Positions 1-7,048 of a stretch of DNA of 21,362 nt are shown here, piece by piece (within the stretch, counting starts at the first letter, position 1; each line of letters begins with the position of its first letter). The translations under genes were made by a program, and so were the position numbers. The notes beneath the pieces are model-generated. The model made no database searches and was not told the origin of the DNA. It saw only the letters and a list, made by a program, of their open reading frames with translations. Source of the DNA: Giesbergeria sp. (lineage in GTDB: Bacteria > Pseudomonadota > Gammaproteobacteria > Burkholderiales > Burkholderiaceae_C); contig JAGNUJ010000013.1 in NCBI GenBank assembly GCA_017987055.1, positions 1-21,362 of the forward strand. Reading direction: 5' to 3'.

Positions 1-446
1 TACCAGCCACGCGCCCAAAACACCGCCAGCACCGCCACCACCGGCAAGATGTGCGACTGCACCATGATCAGCCGGCGGGCCTTGCGCACCTCAACGGCGC
101 CGGGCAAGCGGCCATTGGCGCGCAGGGCGCGGCGCCAGCGGCGAAACGCCAGCGTTGGCGCTATCGACAGCAGCAGCATCACCAGCACCAGCGTCAGTTT
201 GGCGTGCAGCAGCGGCTGCGACCAATACCACGCGCTGCCTTTAATGCCCCAAAAAATACGCGCCAACCCGCTGGCCAGCAGCGTCACTACGGTGATTTGG
301 TAAATCACATCAAGGCGCACCAAGCGCTCGACCACGGCGGCGTTCATCCATTCGATGCGGCACAGCGCCGCTTGGCTGCTCATGAACGTTACCAAGGCCA
401 AAATCGCCACCAAATGGGCGCTGGCCAAAATCGCTTCTAAAGTCAT
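1..446 (-). CDS. DUF2214 family membrane protein (partial, C-terminus off the left edge)
   Basis: The minus-strand frame opens with ATG at 446 (MTLEAILASAHLVAIL) and stays open for 148 codons to the window edge. The protein is strongly hydrophobic, with about four membrane segments, near visible residues 5-25, 48-65, 79-95 and 127-145. A conserved-looking stretch reads RIEWMNAAVVERLVRLD. Length, hydrophobic pattern and this motif fit the DUF2214 family of small (~150 aa) inner-membrane proteins with no established function. If that is right, only the last few residues and the stop are missing. The start lies 2 nt past the stop of the LysR gene, so the two are probably co-transcribed. No function can be assigned. 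The family call rests on recognition rather than on a search. Confidence 0.75.
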   Translation of the reverse strand, partial: MTLEAILASAHLVAILALVTFMSSQAALCRIEWMNAAVVERLVRLDVIYQITVVTLLASGLARIFWGIKGSAWYWSQPLLHAKLTLVLVMLLLSIAPTLAFRRWRRALRANGRLPGAVEVRKARRLIMVQSHILPVVAVLAVFWARGW

Positions 447-448
447 TG

Positions 449-1420
449 CTAATCCTGTGGGTTGCTGGGGCTGAGAAGGGGGGAGTCTGCGCGTGCTTGC
501 CAAAAGTCCGGTTGGCTGTAGTGGTGCTTGAGGTAGTCAATCCACAGCCGCACGCGCAGCGGCAGGTGTTTGGCGTGGGGAAACACCACATAAACCCCGT
601 TGGGCGGCGCGGCAAATTCTTCCAGCACTGCCACCAACTGGCCGGTGGCGATTTCATGCTCCACCTCCCAAATGCTGCGCCACGCAATGCCAAAGCCGGC
701 CAAACACCAGTCGTACAGCACCTGCCCGTCCGAGCAGTCCAGCGGACCCGCCGGGCGGATATGCACCAGCTCGCCGTGGGCGGCGGCGCTGGCCGCTGGC
801 GGCAGGCGAAAGGCCCAGCCGCGCGTTTGCGAGGCACCGCTCGACAGCGCCAAGCAGTCGTGCTGCGCTAAGTCGCTGGGGTGGCGCGGCACGCCGCGGC
901 GCTGCAAATAGGCGGGCGCGGCGACGCACAGGCGGCGGTTTTCGGCAATGCGCACGCTGACCAAGGATGAATCGGGCAAGTCGCCGACACGCACCGCGCA
1001 GTCAAAACCTTCGCCGGCCAAATCGACCACGCGGTCGCTTAGGTTGAGCGAAATCACCACGTCCGGGTGCAGGGTGCGAAAACGCGGCACCAGCGGCGCG
1101 ACGTGGCGGCGGCCAAAACCGGCCGGCGCGGTCAGGCGCAAATGGCCGCTGGCGCGGATACCGCCGGCAGAGACGCTGGCCTCGGCGTTGGCGACATCGG
1201 CCAGCAGCTTGTGGCAGTCCTCCAAAAAGGCGCTGCCCTCGTGCGTCAGGCTGATGCGCCGGGTGGTGCGCACCAGCAGTTTCACGCCCAAATGCTCTTC
1301 CAGCGCGTCGAGCCGACGCCCGATGATGGCGGGCGCTACGCCCTCGGCGCGCGCCGCCGCCGTCAGGCTGCCACGCGTGGCCACCGACACGAAAGAGGCA
1401 TACGCCTTGAGCTTGTCCAT
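449..1420 (-). CDS. LysR-family transcriptional regulator
   Basis: A 323-aa protein with the LysR layout. An N-terminal winged helix-turn-helix spans about residues 1-60 (FVSVATRGSLTAAARAEGVA, then a second helix with IIGRRLDALEEHLGVKLLVR). A linker helix follows, then a substrate-binding domain at about 90-295. The first 60 residues and the GHLRLTAPAGFGRRHVAPL segment resemble the CrgA/AaeR-like subgroup. The length is normal for the family. The start is ATG at 1420 without an obvious Shine-Dalgarno sequence. It lies downstream of a FAH-family gene and 2 nt ahead of the DUF2214 gene. A dispersed repeat separates it from the FAH gene, so its own promoter, if it has one, would sit in or next to that repeat. 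The target genes and the ligand cannot be read from the sequence. Confidence 0.93.
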   Translation of the reverse strand: MDKLKAYASFVSVATRGSLTAAARAEGVAPAIIGRRLDALEEHLGVKLLVRTTRRISLTHEGSAFLEDCHKLLADVANAEASVSAGGIRASGHLRLTAPAGFGRRHVAPLVPRFRTLHPDVVISLNLSDRVVDLAGEGFDCAVRVGDLPDSSLVSVRIAENRRLCVAAPAYLQRRGVPRHPSDLAQHDCLALSSGASQTRGWAFRLPPAASAAAHGELVHIRPAGPLDCSDGQVLYDWCLAGFGIAWRSIWEVEHEIATGQLVAVLEEFAAPPNGVYVVFPHAKHLPLRVRLWIDYLKHHYSQPDFWQARADSPLLSPSNPQD

Positions 1421-1452
1421 AGGGCTGGGATTATCCGCACACCGGCAAAAAA

Positions 1453-1510
1453 CTATTAATTTAATAGCTATAACCGCACGTATTTAAAGGGCTAGAGGCC
1501 AATTTGGCTT
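1453..1510 (-). repeat. Dispersed ~50-bp repeat, copy B (after the FAH gene)
   Basis: On the minus strand this segment starts at the TAA stop of the FAH gene and carries the family core CTCTAGCCCTTT, followed downstream by TAGCTATTAAATTA. Copy A (15351-15405) has GGCTCTAGCCCTT and TAGCTATCAATTTA in the same order and spacing. The middle part is more diverged than in A or C. The distal end holds a perfect inverted repeat, CTATTAA-T-TTAATAG (1453-1467), 33 bp upstream of the LysR start, which could also serve as a regulator site. The repeat lies outside any gene. Confidence 0.65.
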
Positions 1511-2480
1511 AAGAAATGGGTGCAATGGCTTGGTCAATAGCACCGCACAGGCTGTGGCCGTCCGCGCCTTTCATTTCGATGCGCACGGTGTCGCCAAAGC
1601 GCAGGTAGTCGGTGCTGGGCTGGCCGTCTTGCAGGGTTTCGATGGCGCGTTTGTCGGCGATGCAGTGGTAGCCCTTGGGCCAGTCGCGGCGGCCTTTGGC
1701 GCCGGGCACGCTGGCGCTGCGCAGCGTGCCGCTGGCGACGATGCTGCCGGCGCGCAGGTTGCGGGTGCGGGCGGCGTGGGCAACCAGCTGGCCAAAATCC
1801 CACGCCATATCGGCGCCGGCGTCGCTCAGGCCGACTTTGCGGCCATTGCAGCTTGACTGCAGCGCCAAATGCACGCGCCCGCCCTGCCAAGCGCGGCCCA
1901 GTTCGTCCAGCGTCACCGCCACCGGGCTGAACGCCGTCGCCGGGCGCGCGTGCAGCGGGCCAAAGCCGCGCTCTAACTCGGCGGGCAGCAATTGGCGCAG
2001 GTGTACGGCGTTGGCCAGCAGCACCAAGCGCACGCTGGCCAGCGCTTGCTCGGGCGTGCAGCCCCGGCGCACGTCGCTGGTGATAGCGGCGATTTCGGCG
2101 CTGAAGTCGATGCCTTGGGCTTCGCTGGCGACAGTCACGTCGTCGCAGGCACCGAGCAAATCGTCGCTGGCGCCCTGGTACATCAGCGGCGTGGCGGACA
2201 GGCTTTGCTGCAGCGCCGGCGTGACGGCACCCAGCCACTGGGCAGCGCGCGGCAGCGGCGCCATGCACTGCTGGGGGTCAAACGCAAAGCTGTGGCGCAA
2301 GCGCCCGGCGTTCAGTTGCACCGACAGGTCTTGCAGCTGCGGCGCCAAGAAAGCCCAGTCGTCGAGCACCTGCTGCAAGCGGTTGGCGATGCCGGTTGGA
2401 TAATGCGCCGTGCTCAGGTCGCGCGAGACCACCACCAGCTGGCCGTCGCGGGAACCGTCTTTGTAGGTGGCTAATTTCAT
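1509..2480 (-). CDS. Fumarylacetoacetate hydrolase (FAH) family protein
   Basis: A 323-aa protein starting MKLATYKDGSRDGQLVVVSR, a typical N-terminus for the short beta-proteobacterial FAH-family enzymes. Residues 1 to about 75 look like the N-terminal FAH-associated domain. About 80-320 form the FAH fold, with an acidic segment (GIDFSAEIAAITSDV) where the family's metal-binding carboxylates lie, and a late RAGSIVASGTLRS segment. Members hydrolyse or hydrate 2-keto/acyl-pyruvate compounds in aromatic amino acid or aromatic ring breakdown; the substrate here is unknown. The frame is open upstream to 2657, but that extension is low-complexity, so I chose the ATG at 2480. There is no clear Shine-Dalgarno sequence ahead of it. 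It is divergent from the DUF3108 gene across 81 bp. Repeat copy B begins at its stop codon. Confidence 0.9.
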   Translation of the reverse strand: MKLATYKDGSRDGQLVVVSRDLSTAHYPTGIANRLQQVLDDWAFLAPQLQDLSVQLNAGRLRHSFAFDPQQCMAPLPRAAQWLGAVTPALQQSLSATPLMYQGASDDLLGACDDVTVASEAQGIDFSAEIAAITSDVRRGCTPEQALASVRLVLLANAVHLRQLLPAELERGFGPLHARPATAFSPVAVTLDELGRAWQGGRVHLALQSSCNGRKVGLSDAGADMAWDFGQLVAHAARTRNLRAGSIVASGTLRSASVPGAKGRRDWPKGYHCIADKRAIETLQDGQPSTDYLRFGDTVRIEMKGADGHSLCGAIDQAIAPIS

Positions 2481-2561
2481 GGAGGGTGGGGTGGTTGTGA
2501 ATGTCCAAACGAGGGCGCGTATTGTCAGCCGACGCGCCGCCAGCTCCCCAGTGGCCGCCGC

Positions 2562-3794
2562 ATGGCCATGATGCCGCGGCGCACGCTGCTGGTGCTGACC
2601 GCCGGGGTGCTGGCGCTGCACTGGCTGGCGCTGGCCGGCGTGCCGCTGCAGTCGCACACGCCGCTGGGCACGCCGGTGCCGGTGTTCAGCACCCGCACGC
2701 TGGCAGCACCGCCGCCACAGCCACTACCGCCACCAGCCCCCACAGCACCCGTCGCCGCCCTTTCCCCAGTGCCAGCGCCAGCACCAAAGCCGCCGCCCCC
2801 ACGCCGCCCCCCAGCCCGCAAAAAACCCGCCGCAGCGGCGCCAGCAGTGGCAGAGCCAACGTCCACCGCTGCGACCGACAGCGCCGGACTGGCCAGCCGC
2901 TGGGACGCTATGGGCGCGCCGATGGAAGAAGTGGCAGCACAAACGCCAGCGCCAGCGCCAACGCCAGACGCCTTGGCAACGCCATCAGCAACTGAAGCAG
3001 CACCACCGCCAGCGGCAGATGCCACGGCGCAAGCCGAAGCTGCGCGCGCCGCACCAGAAAATCCCGCAGCAGCAGCGCCACCGGCCAGCGCCATCGACAT
3101 CCAGCCGCCTGGCGCTGTGGCCCGCAGCGGCGCCAGCGCGGCACCGGCAGTGCAAATTCCAGCGCCGCAGCGGCTGCAATTTGACGTCAGCGGCGAAGTC
3201 AAAAAATTCCACTACAGCGCCCGTGCCGAGTTGCTGTGGCAGCACGACGGCCAGCAGTACCAAGCGCGCCAAGAAATCAGCCTTTTGTTTTTGGGCTCGC
3301 GCACACAAAGCAGCACCGGCGCACTCAGCGAGGGCGGTTTGCGGCCGCAGCGCTTTGCCGATCGCTCGCGCAGCGAGCAAGCGGCGCACTTTGACTACGC
3401 CCAAGGCCAAGTCACCTTCAGCGCCAACACGCCGACGGCGCCGATGGTGACCGGCACGCAAGACCGGCTCAGCGTCTTCATCCAACTGGGCGCGCTGCTG
3501 GCCGCCGCGCCCGAGCGCTACCCGCCTGGCACACGCATCAGCTTGGCCACGGTGAGTGCGCGTGCGGCCGATGTGTGGGCGTTTACCGTAGAAGACGAAG
3601 AAACGCTGGACTTGCCCGCCGGCAGCATCAGCGCGCGCAAACTGCAACGCCTGCCCCGGCGCGACCACGATTACGACCAAAAGGCCGAGCTGTGGCTGGC
3701 ACCGTCGCTGGGTTACTTACCGGTACGCATCCGCATCACCCAAGCCAATGGCGACTTTGCCGACCTGCGCCTGCGCAGCCACGCACCGCCCTAA
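2562..3794 (+). CDS. DUF3108 domain-containing protein with Ala/Pro-rich linker
   Basis: A 410-aa protein. Residues 1 to about 30 form an N-terminal membrane anchor or uncleaved signal (PRRTLLVLTAGVLALHWLAL). About residues 48-185 are a low-complexity Ala/Pro spacer of TonB-like character. From about 190 to the end is a beta-rich domain (LQFDVSGEVKKFHYSARAEL, later LDLPAGSISARKL and AELWLAPSLGYLPVRIRITQ). This matches DUF3108, a periplasmic domain of unknown function common in beta-proteobacteria. The layout implies an inner-membrane anchor, a proline spacer and a periplasmic domain. In-frame ATGs lie at 2562, 2568 and 2571, with no strong ribosome site to choose between them. It is divergent from the FAH gene, and the DUF3567 gene follows after 86 bp. 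Confidence 0.88.
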   Translation: MAMMPRRTLLVLTAGVLALHWLALAGVPLQSHTPLGTPVPVFSTRTLAAPPPQPLPPPAPTAPVAALSPVPAPAPKPPPPRRPPARKKPAAAAPAVAEPTSTAATDSAGLASRWDAMGAPMEEVAAQTPAPAPTPDALATPSATEAAPPPAADATAQAEAARAAPENPAAAAPPASAIDIQPPGAVARSGASAAPAVQIPAPQRLQFDVSGEVKKFHYSARAELLWQHDGQQYQARQEISLLFLGSRTQSSTGALSEGGLRPQRFADRSRSEQAAHFDYAQGQVTFSANTPTAPMVTGTQDRLSVFIQLGALLAAAPERYPPGTRISLATVSARAADVWAFTVEDEETLDLPAGSISARKLQRLPRRDHDYDQKAELWLAPSLGYLPVRIRITQANGDFADLRLRSHAPP

Positions 3795-3844
3795 AGCTTG
3801 GGGGATACTCTGGATACAGCAGCCCTTGAACTGCGCACTTCTGC

Positions 3845-3856
3845 GGTCATCTGACC
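3845..3856. promoter_or_regulatory. Short perfect inverted repeat ahead of the DUF3567 gene
   Basis: GGTCA-TC-TGACC, centred about 30 bp before the DUF3567 start codon. It lies close enough to a start to be an operator or a 5'-UTR hairpin, but 12 bp is short enough to occur by chance. A GGATAC-TCT-GGATAC direct repeat lies just upstream at 3803-3817. Confidence 0.25.
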
Positions 3857-3880
3857 AGCACACCGATCAGGGAGATCTCC

Positions 3881-4171
3881 ATGCAAATGCTCTACGACTC
3901 AGAATCTTTTGTGGTTGTCCATATGCTGCCCGACGTCTTGGCGCCGGTGTTGGCCACCGACACCCCCGAGCCAGCGCCACAACTAGCGCGCCACGGCTTT
4001 CAAATTGTCGATAAGCGCTCAGGCAAAGAGCTGTATCTGGACGGCTCGTGGGCGGAGATGTTCCAGCAAAAAATCTTGGCTTGGCAGCGCGATGCCCCCA
4101 CGCAAGAAGAAGTCGAAGACACGCTAGACCGCTACACCGGCTTGGCGCAAAACCCGGTGGTGGTGCATTAA
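3881..4171 (+). CDS. DUF3567 family small protein
   Basis: A 96-aa protein beginning MQMLYDSESFVVVHM. Its middle reads HGFQIVDKRSGKELYLDG, and it ends PTQEEVEDTLDRYTGLAQNP followed by VVVH. This is the pattern of DUF3567, a small soluble protein widespread in Burkholderiales with no known function. The start is well supported by AGGGAGA at 3869-3875, 5 nt ahead of the ATG. The length is normal. It stands alone on the plus strand and converges on the end of the nar operon across 72 bp. Confidence 0.88.
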   Translation: MQMLYDSESFVVVHMLPDVLAPVLATDTPEPAPQLARHGFQIVDKRSGKELYLDGSWAEMFQQKILAWQRDAPTQEEVEDTLDRYTGLAQNPVVVH

Positions 4172-4197
4172 ACGGGGCTGACCGCGCACGCACGCAC

Positions 4198-4213
4198 GCG
4201 CCAGCCCAGGCGC
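4198..4213. terminator. Candidate bidirectional hairpin between convergent genes
   Basis: GCGCC-AGCCCA-GGCGC is a perfect 5-bp GC stem with a 6-nt loop in the 72-bp gap between the DUF3567 gene and the last nar-operon gene. No T-tract follows on either strand, so it is at best a weak intrinsic terminator. A (CGCA)3 run precedes it. Confidence 0.3.
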
Positions 4214-4226
4214 TGCGCTCTTACCA

Positions 4227-4250
4227 CCCTCACCCTCACCCTCTCACCCC
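4227..4250 (-). other. Canonical G-quadruplex motif spanning the last nar-operon stop codon
   Basis: On the minus (sense) strand the runs are GGGG (4250-4247), GGG (4241-4239), GGG (4235-4233) and GGG (4229-4227), with loops TGAGA, TGA and TGA. This satisfies the G3+N1-7 rule for an intramolecular quadruplex. The first loop contains the TGA stop of the last gene in the operon. On the plus strand it reads as three CCCTCA-type hexamers. Confidence 0.7.
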
Positions 4251-4648
4251 AGCTGCACCGGCTCGCCCTGCCGATTGAATGGAATGAAGGTGCCGTGCGC
4301 ACCGTCTTTGATAGCTTGAACCATGCGCTGCAGCGGCGCCTCGGCGTCTTCGCTGCTGGGCGCTTGGTGGGGCTTACCCGACAGAGCGGCAGCAAAAACC
4401 AGCGTCCAGTCGTGGCCAAACTGGCCAGCCTCATTGACCAGCGCAGCAAACGAGGCTAAGTCCTGCGGGCATTTGTCCACACACATCAGCGGCACCAGCG
4501 CCCCGCCTTGGCCAGCGACAAAGCTGGCGCGCTGCGCAGGGGTGGCGTCATCGGGCAACTCAGCGCCAGCGAAGACAAACAGCAGGCGCTGCGGCAAGGA
4601 CTGCATACGGGCCGCGTGCAGCAGGTCGTCAAAACTGGCGATGTCCAT
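4244..4648 (-). CDS. Conserved nar-operon-terminal protein of unknown function
   Basis: A 134-aa soluble protein starting MDIASFDDLLHAARMQSLPQ at ATG 4648. An upstream in-frame extension to 4720 overlaps the isomerase gene and is not convincing. Conserved-looking parts are RLLFVFAGAELPDDATPAQR, GGALVPLMCVDKCPQDLASF (Cys56, Cys60) and the C-terminal FIPFNRQGEPVQLG. I recall homologues at the end of nar operons in beta-proteobacteria, sometimes labelled 'ribonucleotide reductase subunit alpha'. At 134 aa, with no reductase motif, that label cannot be right. It lies 43 nt after the isomerase gene, with only a weak GAAAG ribosome site. Position suggests a role in nitrate reductase assembly or in respiration, which is inference only. 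Confidence 0.8.
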   Translation of the reverse strand: MDIASFDDLLHAARMQSLPQRLLFVFAGAELPDDATPAQRASFVAGQGGALVPLMCVDKCPQDLASFAALVNEAGQFGHDWTLVFAAALSGKPHQAPSSEDAEAPLQRMVQAIKDGAHGTFIPFNRQGEPVQLG

Positions 4649-4691
4649 GGTGGCGTTCTTTCTATCGAGTCGTCTGTAAGGGCCGGTCTTT

Positions 4692-5582
4692 TTACTGCAC
4701 CAGCGGAGAGTCAGCGGCATCCAGCGTGATGTTTTCCAGATCGGCCTCGCCGGCTAGCAGGCAAATGTACTGGTGCAAAGCACGCGCACGTGACTGCATG
4801 GCCAGTTGGCGTCCTATGCGGTCTTGCACATCCGCATAGGCTGGCACGGTGCCAGCGCAGCGCTCCAACACCTCGACGATATGAAAGCCAAAGCGGCTGT
4901 GTACCAGCATCGGGTGGATGCCCAGACTGCTTTGGTTGTGCGCTTGGTGAAATAGCGCCTTGGCCAACTCTGGAGCGCAGTCGTCGGGGCTGATCCAGCC
5001 CAAGTCGCCACCCTGGGCACTGGTCGGGCAGTTGGATAGCTCGGCGGCCAATTGGGCAAAGTGGCCCGCGGGTGCATCCTTGTGCGTCAACTCCAGCAGC
5101 GCCTTTTCTGCCCGCACCGCCAGCGCTTGGACGTTGACGCCCGGCGTGACTGCAAACAGGATGTGGCGCACGCGCAGCGCCTGCCCTATCGTGAACTGCG
5201 CGGTGTGCGCCTGATAGTAGCGTCGGCACTCTTCTTCTTGCGGCACGGGGCTGTGTACATCGGCATCGACCATGGCCTCCAAAATTTGGCACTCTGCTTC
5301 TGCCAACTCGGGGGCAACCAGGCCATCGTGCGGCGTCAGCAACCCCTGCGCCACGGCGCGCTGGCGCAGCAGTTCGGCATAGGCGCGCTCGCGCAACAGC
5401 TCTTCGGGCGGGCGCTGGCCCGGCGCGTGCAGGGCCATGCCGTTGATGCTGGCCGTGGGCAGGTCTTGCACGCTGGGGGAGGGAGCTGCGCTGGCACCGC
5501 CGCAGCCACAGCCATTGCCGCTGCCACAACCTGAGCTAGGAGAGGTTGACACTGGGGTCGGAGCAAAGGTGGTGGCAGTCAT
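4692..5582 (-). CDS. Parvulin-type peptidyl-prolyl cis-trans isomerase of the nar operon
   Basis: A 296-aa protein. A Cys/Gly-rich leader (residues 16-29, GCGSGNGCGCGG; Cys19, Cys25, Cys27) is followed by a helical chaperone-like region (~45-130) and a parvulin domain at about 135-240. The parvulin domain shows RVRHILFAV, GHFAQLAAELSNCPTSAQGG, DLGWISPDDCAPELAKALF and HSRFGFHIVEVLER. This resembles NifM/SurA-type rotamases. No signal peptide is visible, so it is probably cytoplasmic and may help fold a nitrate reductase subunit. The ATG at 5582 shares its A with the narI stop (TGATG), which favours this start over the TTG one codon upstream. Such isomerases are a regular part of beta-proteobacterial and pseudomonad nar operons. 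Confidence 0.9.
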   Translation of the reverse strand: MTATTFAPTPVSTSPSSGCGSGNGCGCGGASAAPSPSVQDLPTASINGMALHAPGQRPPEELLRERAYAELLRQRAVAQGLLTPHDGLVAPELAEAECQILEAMVDADVHSPVPQEEECRRYYQAHTAQFTIGQALRVRHILFAVTPGVNVQALAVRAEKALLELTHKDAPAGHFAQLAAELSNCPTSAQGGDLGWISPDDCAPELAKALFHQAHNQSSLGIHPMLVHSRFGFHIVEVLERCAGTVPAYADVQDRIGRQLAMQSRARALHQYICLLAGEADLENITLDAADSPLVQ

Positions 5583-6343
5583 CAAAGCTTTCCTTTCGAT
5601 GGAGCCACATACTGGTTGGCTGGCATTGGCACCGAGGTGCGCATCGAGGCATTGACACCCAAGCGGCGGCTGCGCACCACCTGATAAGGGCGCAAAACAT
5701 AGCCCACCGAAGCAAAGCCACTCCAGACATGGACCAAACGGGTGAACGGGAAGATCAGGAACACCGTCATACCCAAAACCATGTGCGCCTTAAAAATCCA
5801 GCTAACGCCAGACAGCAGCTCAGGCGCACCCGAGCGGAAGGTGACTATGCGCTGGCCCCACTCGGCCAAACGCATCATCATGGAGCCGTCCAAGTGCTGC
5901 GCCGACAGCGGCAGCGTGGCCAAGCCCAGCGCCAATTGAAGCCACAGCAACAGCAGCAGCACGATGTCGCTGGTCTTAGAGGTGGCGCGGATGCGTGCAT
6001 CTGACAAGCGCCGATGCAGCAAAATCGTCAGCCCAATGATGCCCAGCACGCCAGCGGTACCGCCGCTGATGATGGCCATCAGTTGCTTGGCGCTGGCGTT
6101 GATGAAGTGCTCGTAGAGGAAGTGGGGAGTGAGCATTCCCACAAAATGCCCAAAAAACAAGAACAACACACCGATGTGAAACAGGTTGCTGCCCCAGCGC
6201 AGAGCACCTACACGCAGCAGCTGCGACGAGTCGCTTTTCCATGTGTATTGGTCGCGGTCAAAGCGCAACAAGCTGCCAGCAAAAAAAATTGTCAGGCAAA
6301 TGTAGGGGTAGATTCCGAAGAAAAAATCATGCGAAGAAGTCAT
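5582..6343 (-). CDS. narI: Respiratory nitrate reductase gamma subunit (cytochrome b)
   Basis: A 253-aa membrane protein with five transmembrane segments. It oxidises quinol at the periplasmic side and passes electrons through two b haems to NarH. The four haem ligands fall at exactly the E. coli NarI positions: His56 and His66 (FHIGVLFLFFGHFVG), and His187 and His205 (FKAHMVLG and RLVHVW). The ATG at 6343 overlaps the narJ stop by 4 nt (ATGA), and the stop is shared with the isomerase start (TGATG), indicating translational coupling on both sides. No defect is visible. Confidence 0.97.
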   Translation of the reverse strand: MTSSHDFFFGIYPYICLTIFFAGSLLRFDRDQYTWKSDSSQLLRVGALRWGSNLFHIGVLFLFFGHFVGMLTPHFLYEHFINASAKQLMAIISGGTAGVLGIIGLTILLHRRLSDARIRATSKTSDIVLLLLLWLQLALGLATLPLSAQHLDGSMMMRLAEWGQRIVTFRSGAPELLSGVSWIFKAHMVLGMTVFLIFPFTRLVHVWSGFASVGYVLRPYQVVRSRRLGVNASMRTSVPMPANQYVAPSKGKL

Positions 6344-7047
6344 TTTTGTGCTCCTAGAAAAGGATCGGCCTGGCGTGCGGCATGGGGCACGATGCGGATG
6401 GTTTGCGCCTGGTCAGGCCGCGCCTGGCCTTTGGACGAGCAGCCGTCAAACACGACCGGCTCCTCCCAGACGGCATCGATGGGCTCGTCGGCGGCCACCT
6501 CGACTGGCGAAGCCTTCTCGCCGGACAGCTCCAGCAGCGCGCCGAGCACGGCGACGTAAGGGCTTTCGCGTTTTTGCAGGGCCGCAAAAATGGCGTTGAA
6601 GATATGTGCCATCTCAGCTAAAAACTCACGCCCTTGGCGCGGCTCTAGGGTGGAGGCGAACTCCAGCACCACCGGCAAGAAGTCAGGCATTTCGCCTTCA
6701 CCGAGAAACAGGCCGGCCTGCTCGTAGGTTTTAACCAGGTCGATCATGGCGGGGCCCCGGTCGCGCGAGTCGCCATGCACATGCTCAAACAGGTGCAGCG
6801 AAGTAGCACGGCCACGGTCAAACAGCTCGACATAGTCGGCCTCTATCTCCAGTGCAGGCTTATGGCCCAACAAGGCGATCAGCGCCGCTAACTCGGCCAT
6901 GCGCGCACTGGACAGAGCGCCCTCTTGCTGCAATGCCGCCTGCATATCGGCGAAGTGGGAGCGCAACTGAGCATCGGGGTAGCTCAGCAGCATGGCCAGC
7001 ACCCGCAGGCTTTTGCTGGCGACAGGGATGTGGTGAAGCAACGCCAT
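6340..7047 (-). CDS. narJ: Nitrate reductase molybdenum cofactor assembly chaperone
   Basis: A 235-aa TorD/NarJ-family chaperone, not part of the final enzyme. It binds NarG and permits cofactor insertion before the complex docks on NarI. The diagnostic block YVELFDRGRATSLHLFEHVH followed by GDSRDRGPAM is present at about residues 73-102, after an N-terminal helical part with LAMLLSYPDAQLRSHF. The frame is open upstream into narH, but the ATG at 7047 lies 1 nt past the narH stop (TGA-T-ATG) behind a GGAAG ribosome site and gives the family N-terminus MALLHHIPVASKSLR. The Cys-containing tail after about residue 185 is less conserved. Confidence 0.95.
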   Translation of the reverse strand: MALLHHIPVASKSLRVLAMLLSYPDAQLRSHFADMQAALQQEGALSSARMAELAALIALLGHKPALEIEADYVELFDRGRATSLHLFEHVHGDSRDRGPAMIDLVKTYEQAGLFLGEGEMPDFLPVVLEFASTLEPRQGREFLAEMAHIFNAIFAALQKRESPYVAVLGALLELSGEKASPVEVAADEPIDAVWEEPVVFDGCSSKGQARPDQAQTIRIVPHAARQADPFLGAQK

Positions 7048-7048
7048 A

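Noticed and set aside
2481..2657. N-terminal extension of the FAH-family gene in frame
   Set aside because: The extension is Gln/Arg/His-rich, overlaps the start of the divergent DUF3108 gene, and precedes the family-typical start MKLATYKDG.
2941..2975. GCCAGC/GCCAAC-type short repeat in the DUF3108 gene
   Set aside because: It is simply the coding sequence of the Ala/Pro linker and keeps the frame. No separate element is needed.
4221..4250. CCCTCA tandem hexamers as a telomere-like or CRISPR-like repeat
   Set aside because: Only three units occur, there is no spacer structure, and the location is an internal convergent gap. The quadruplex reading explains it better.
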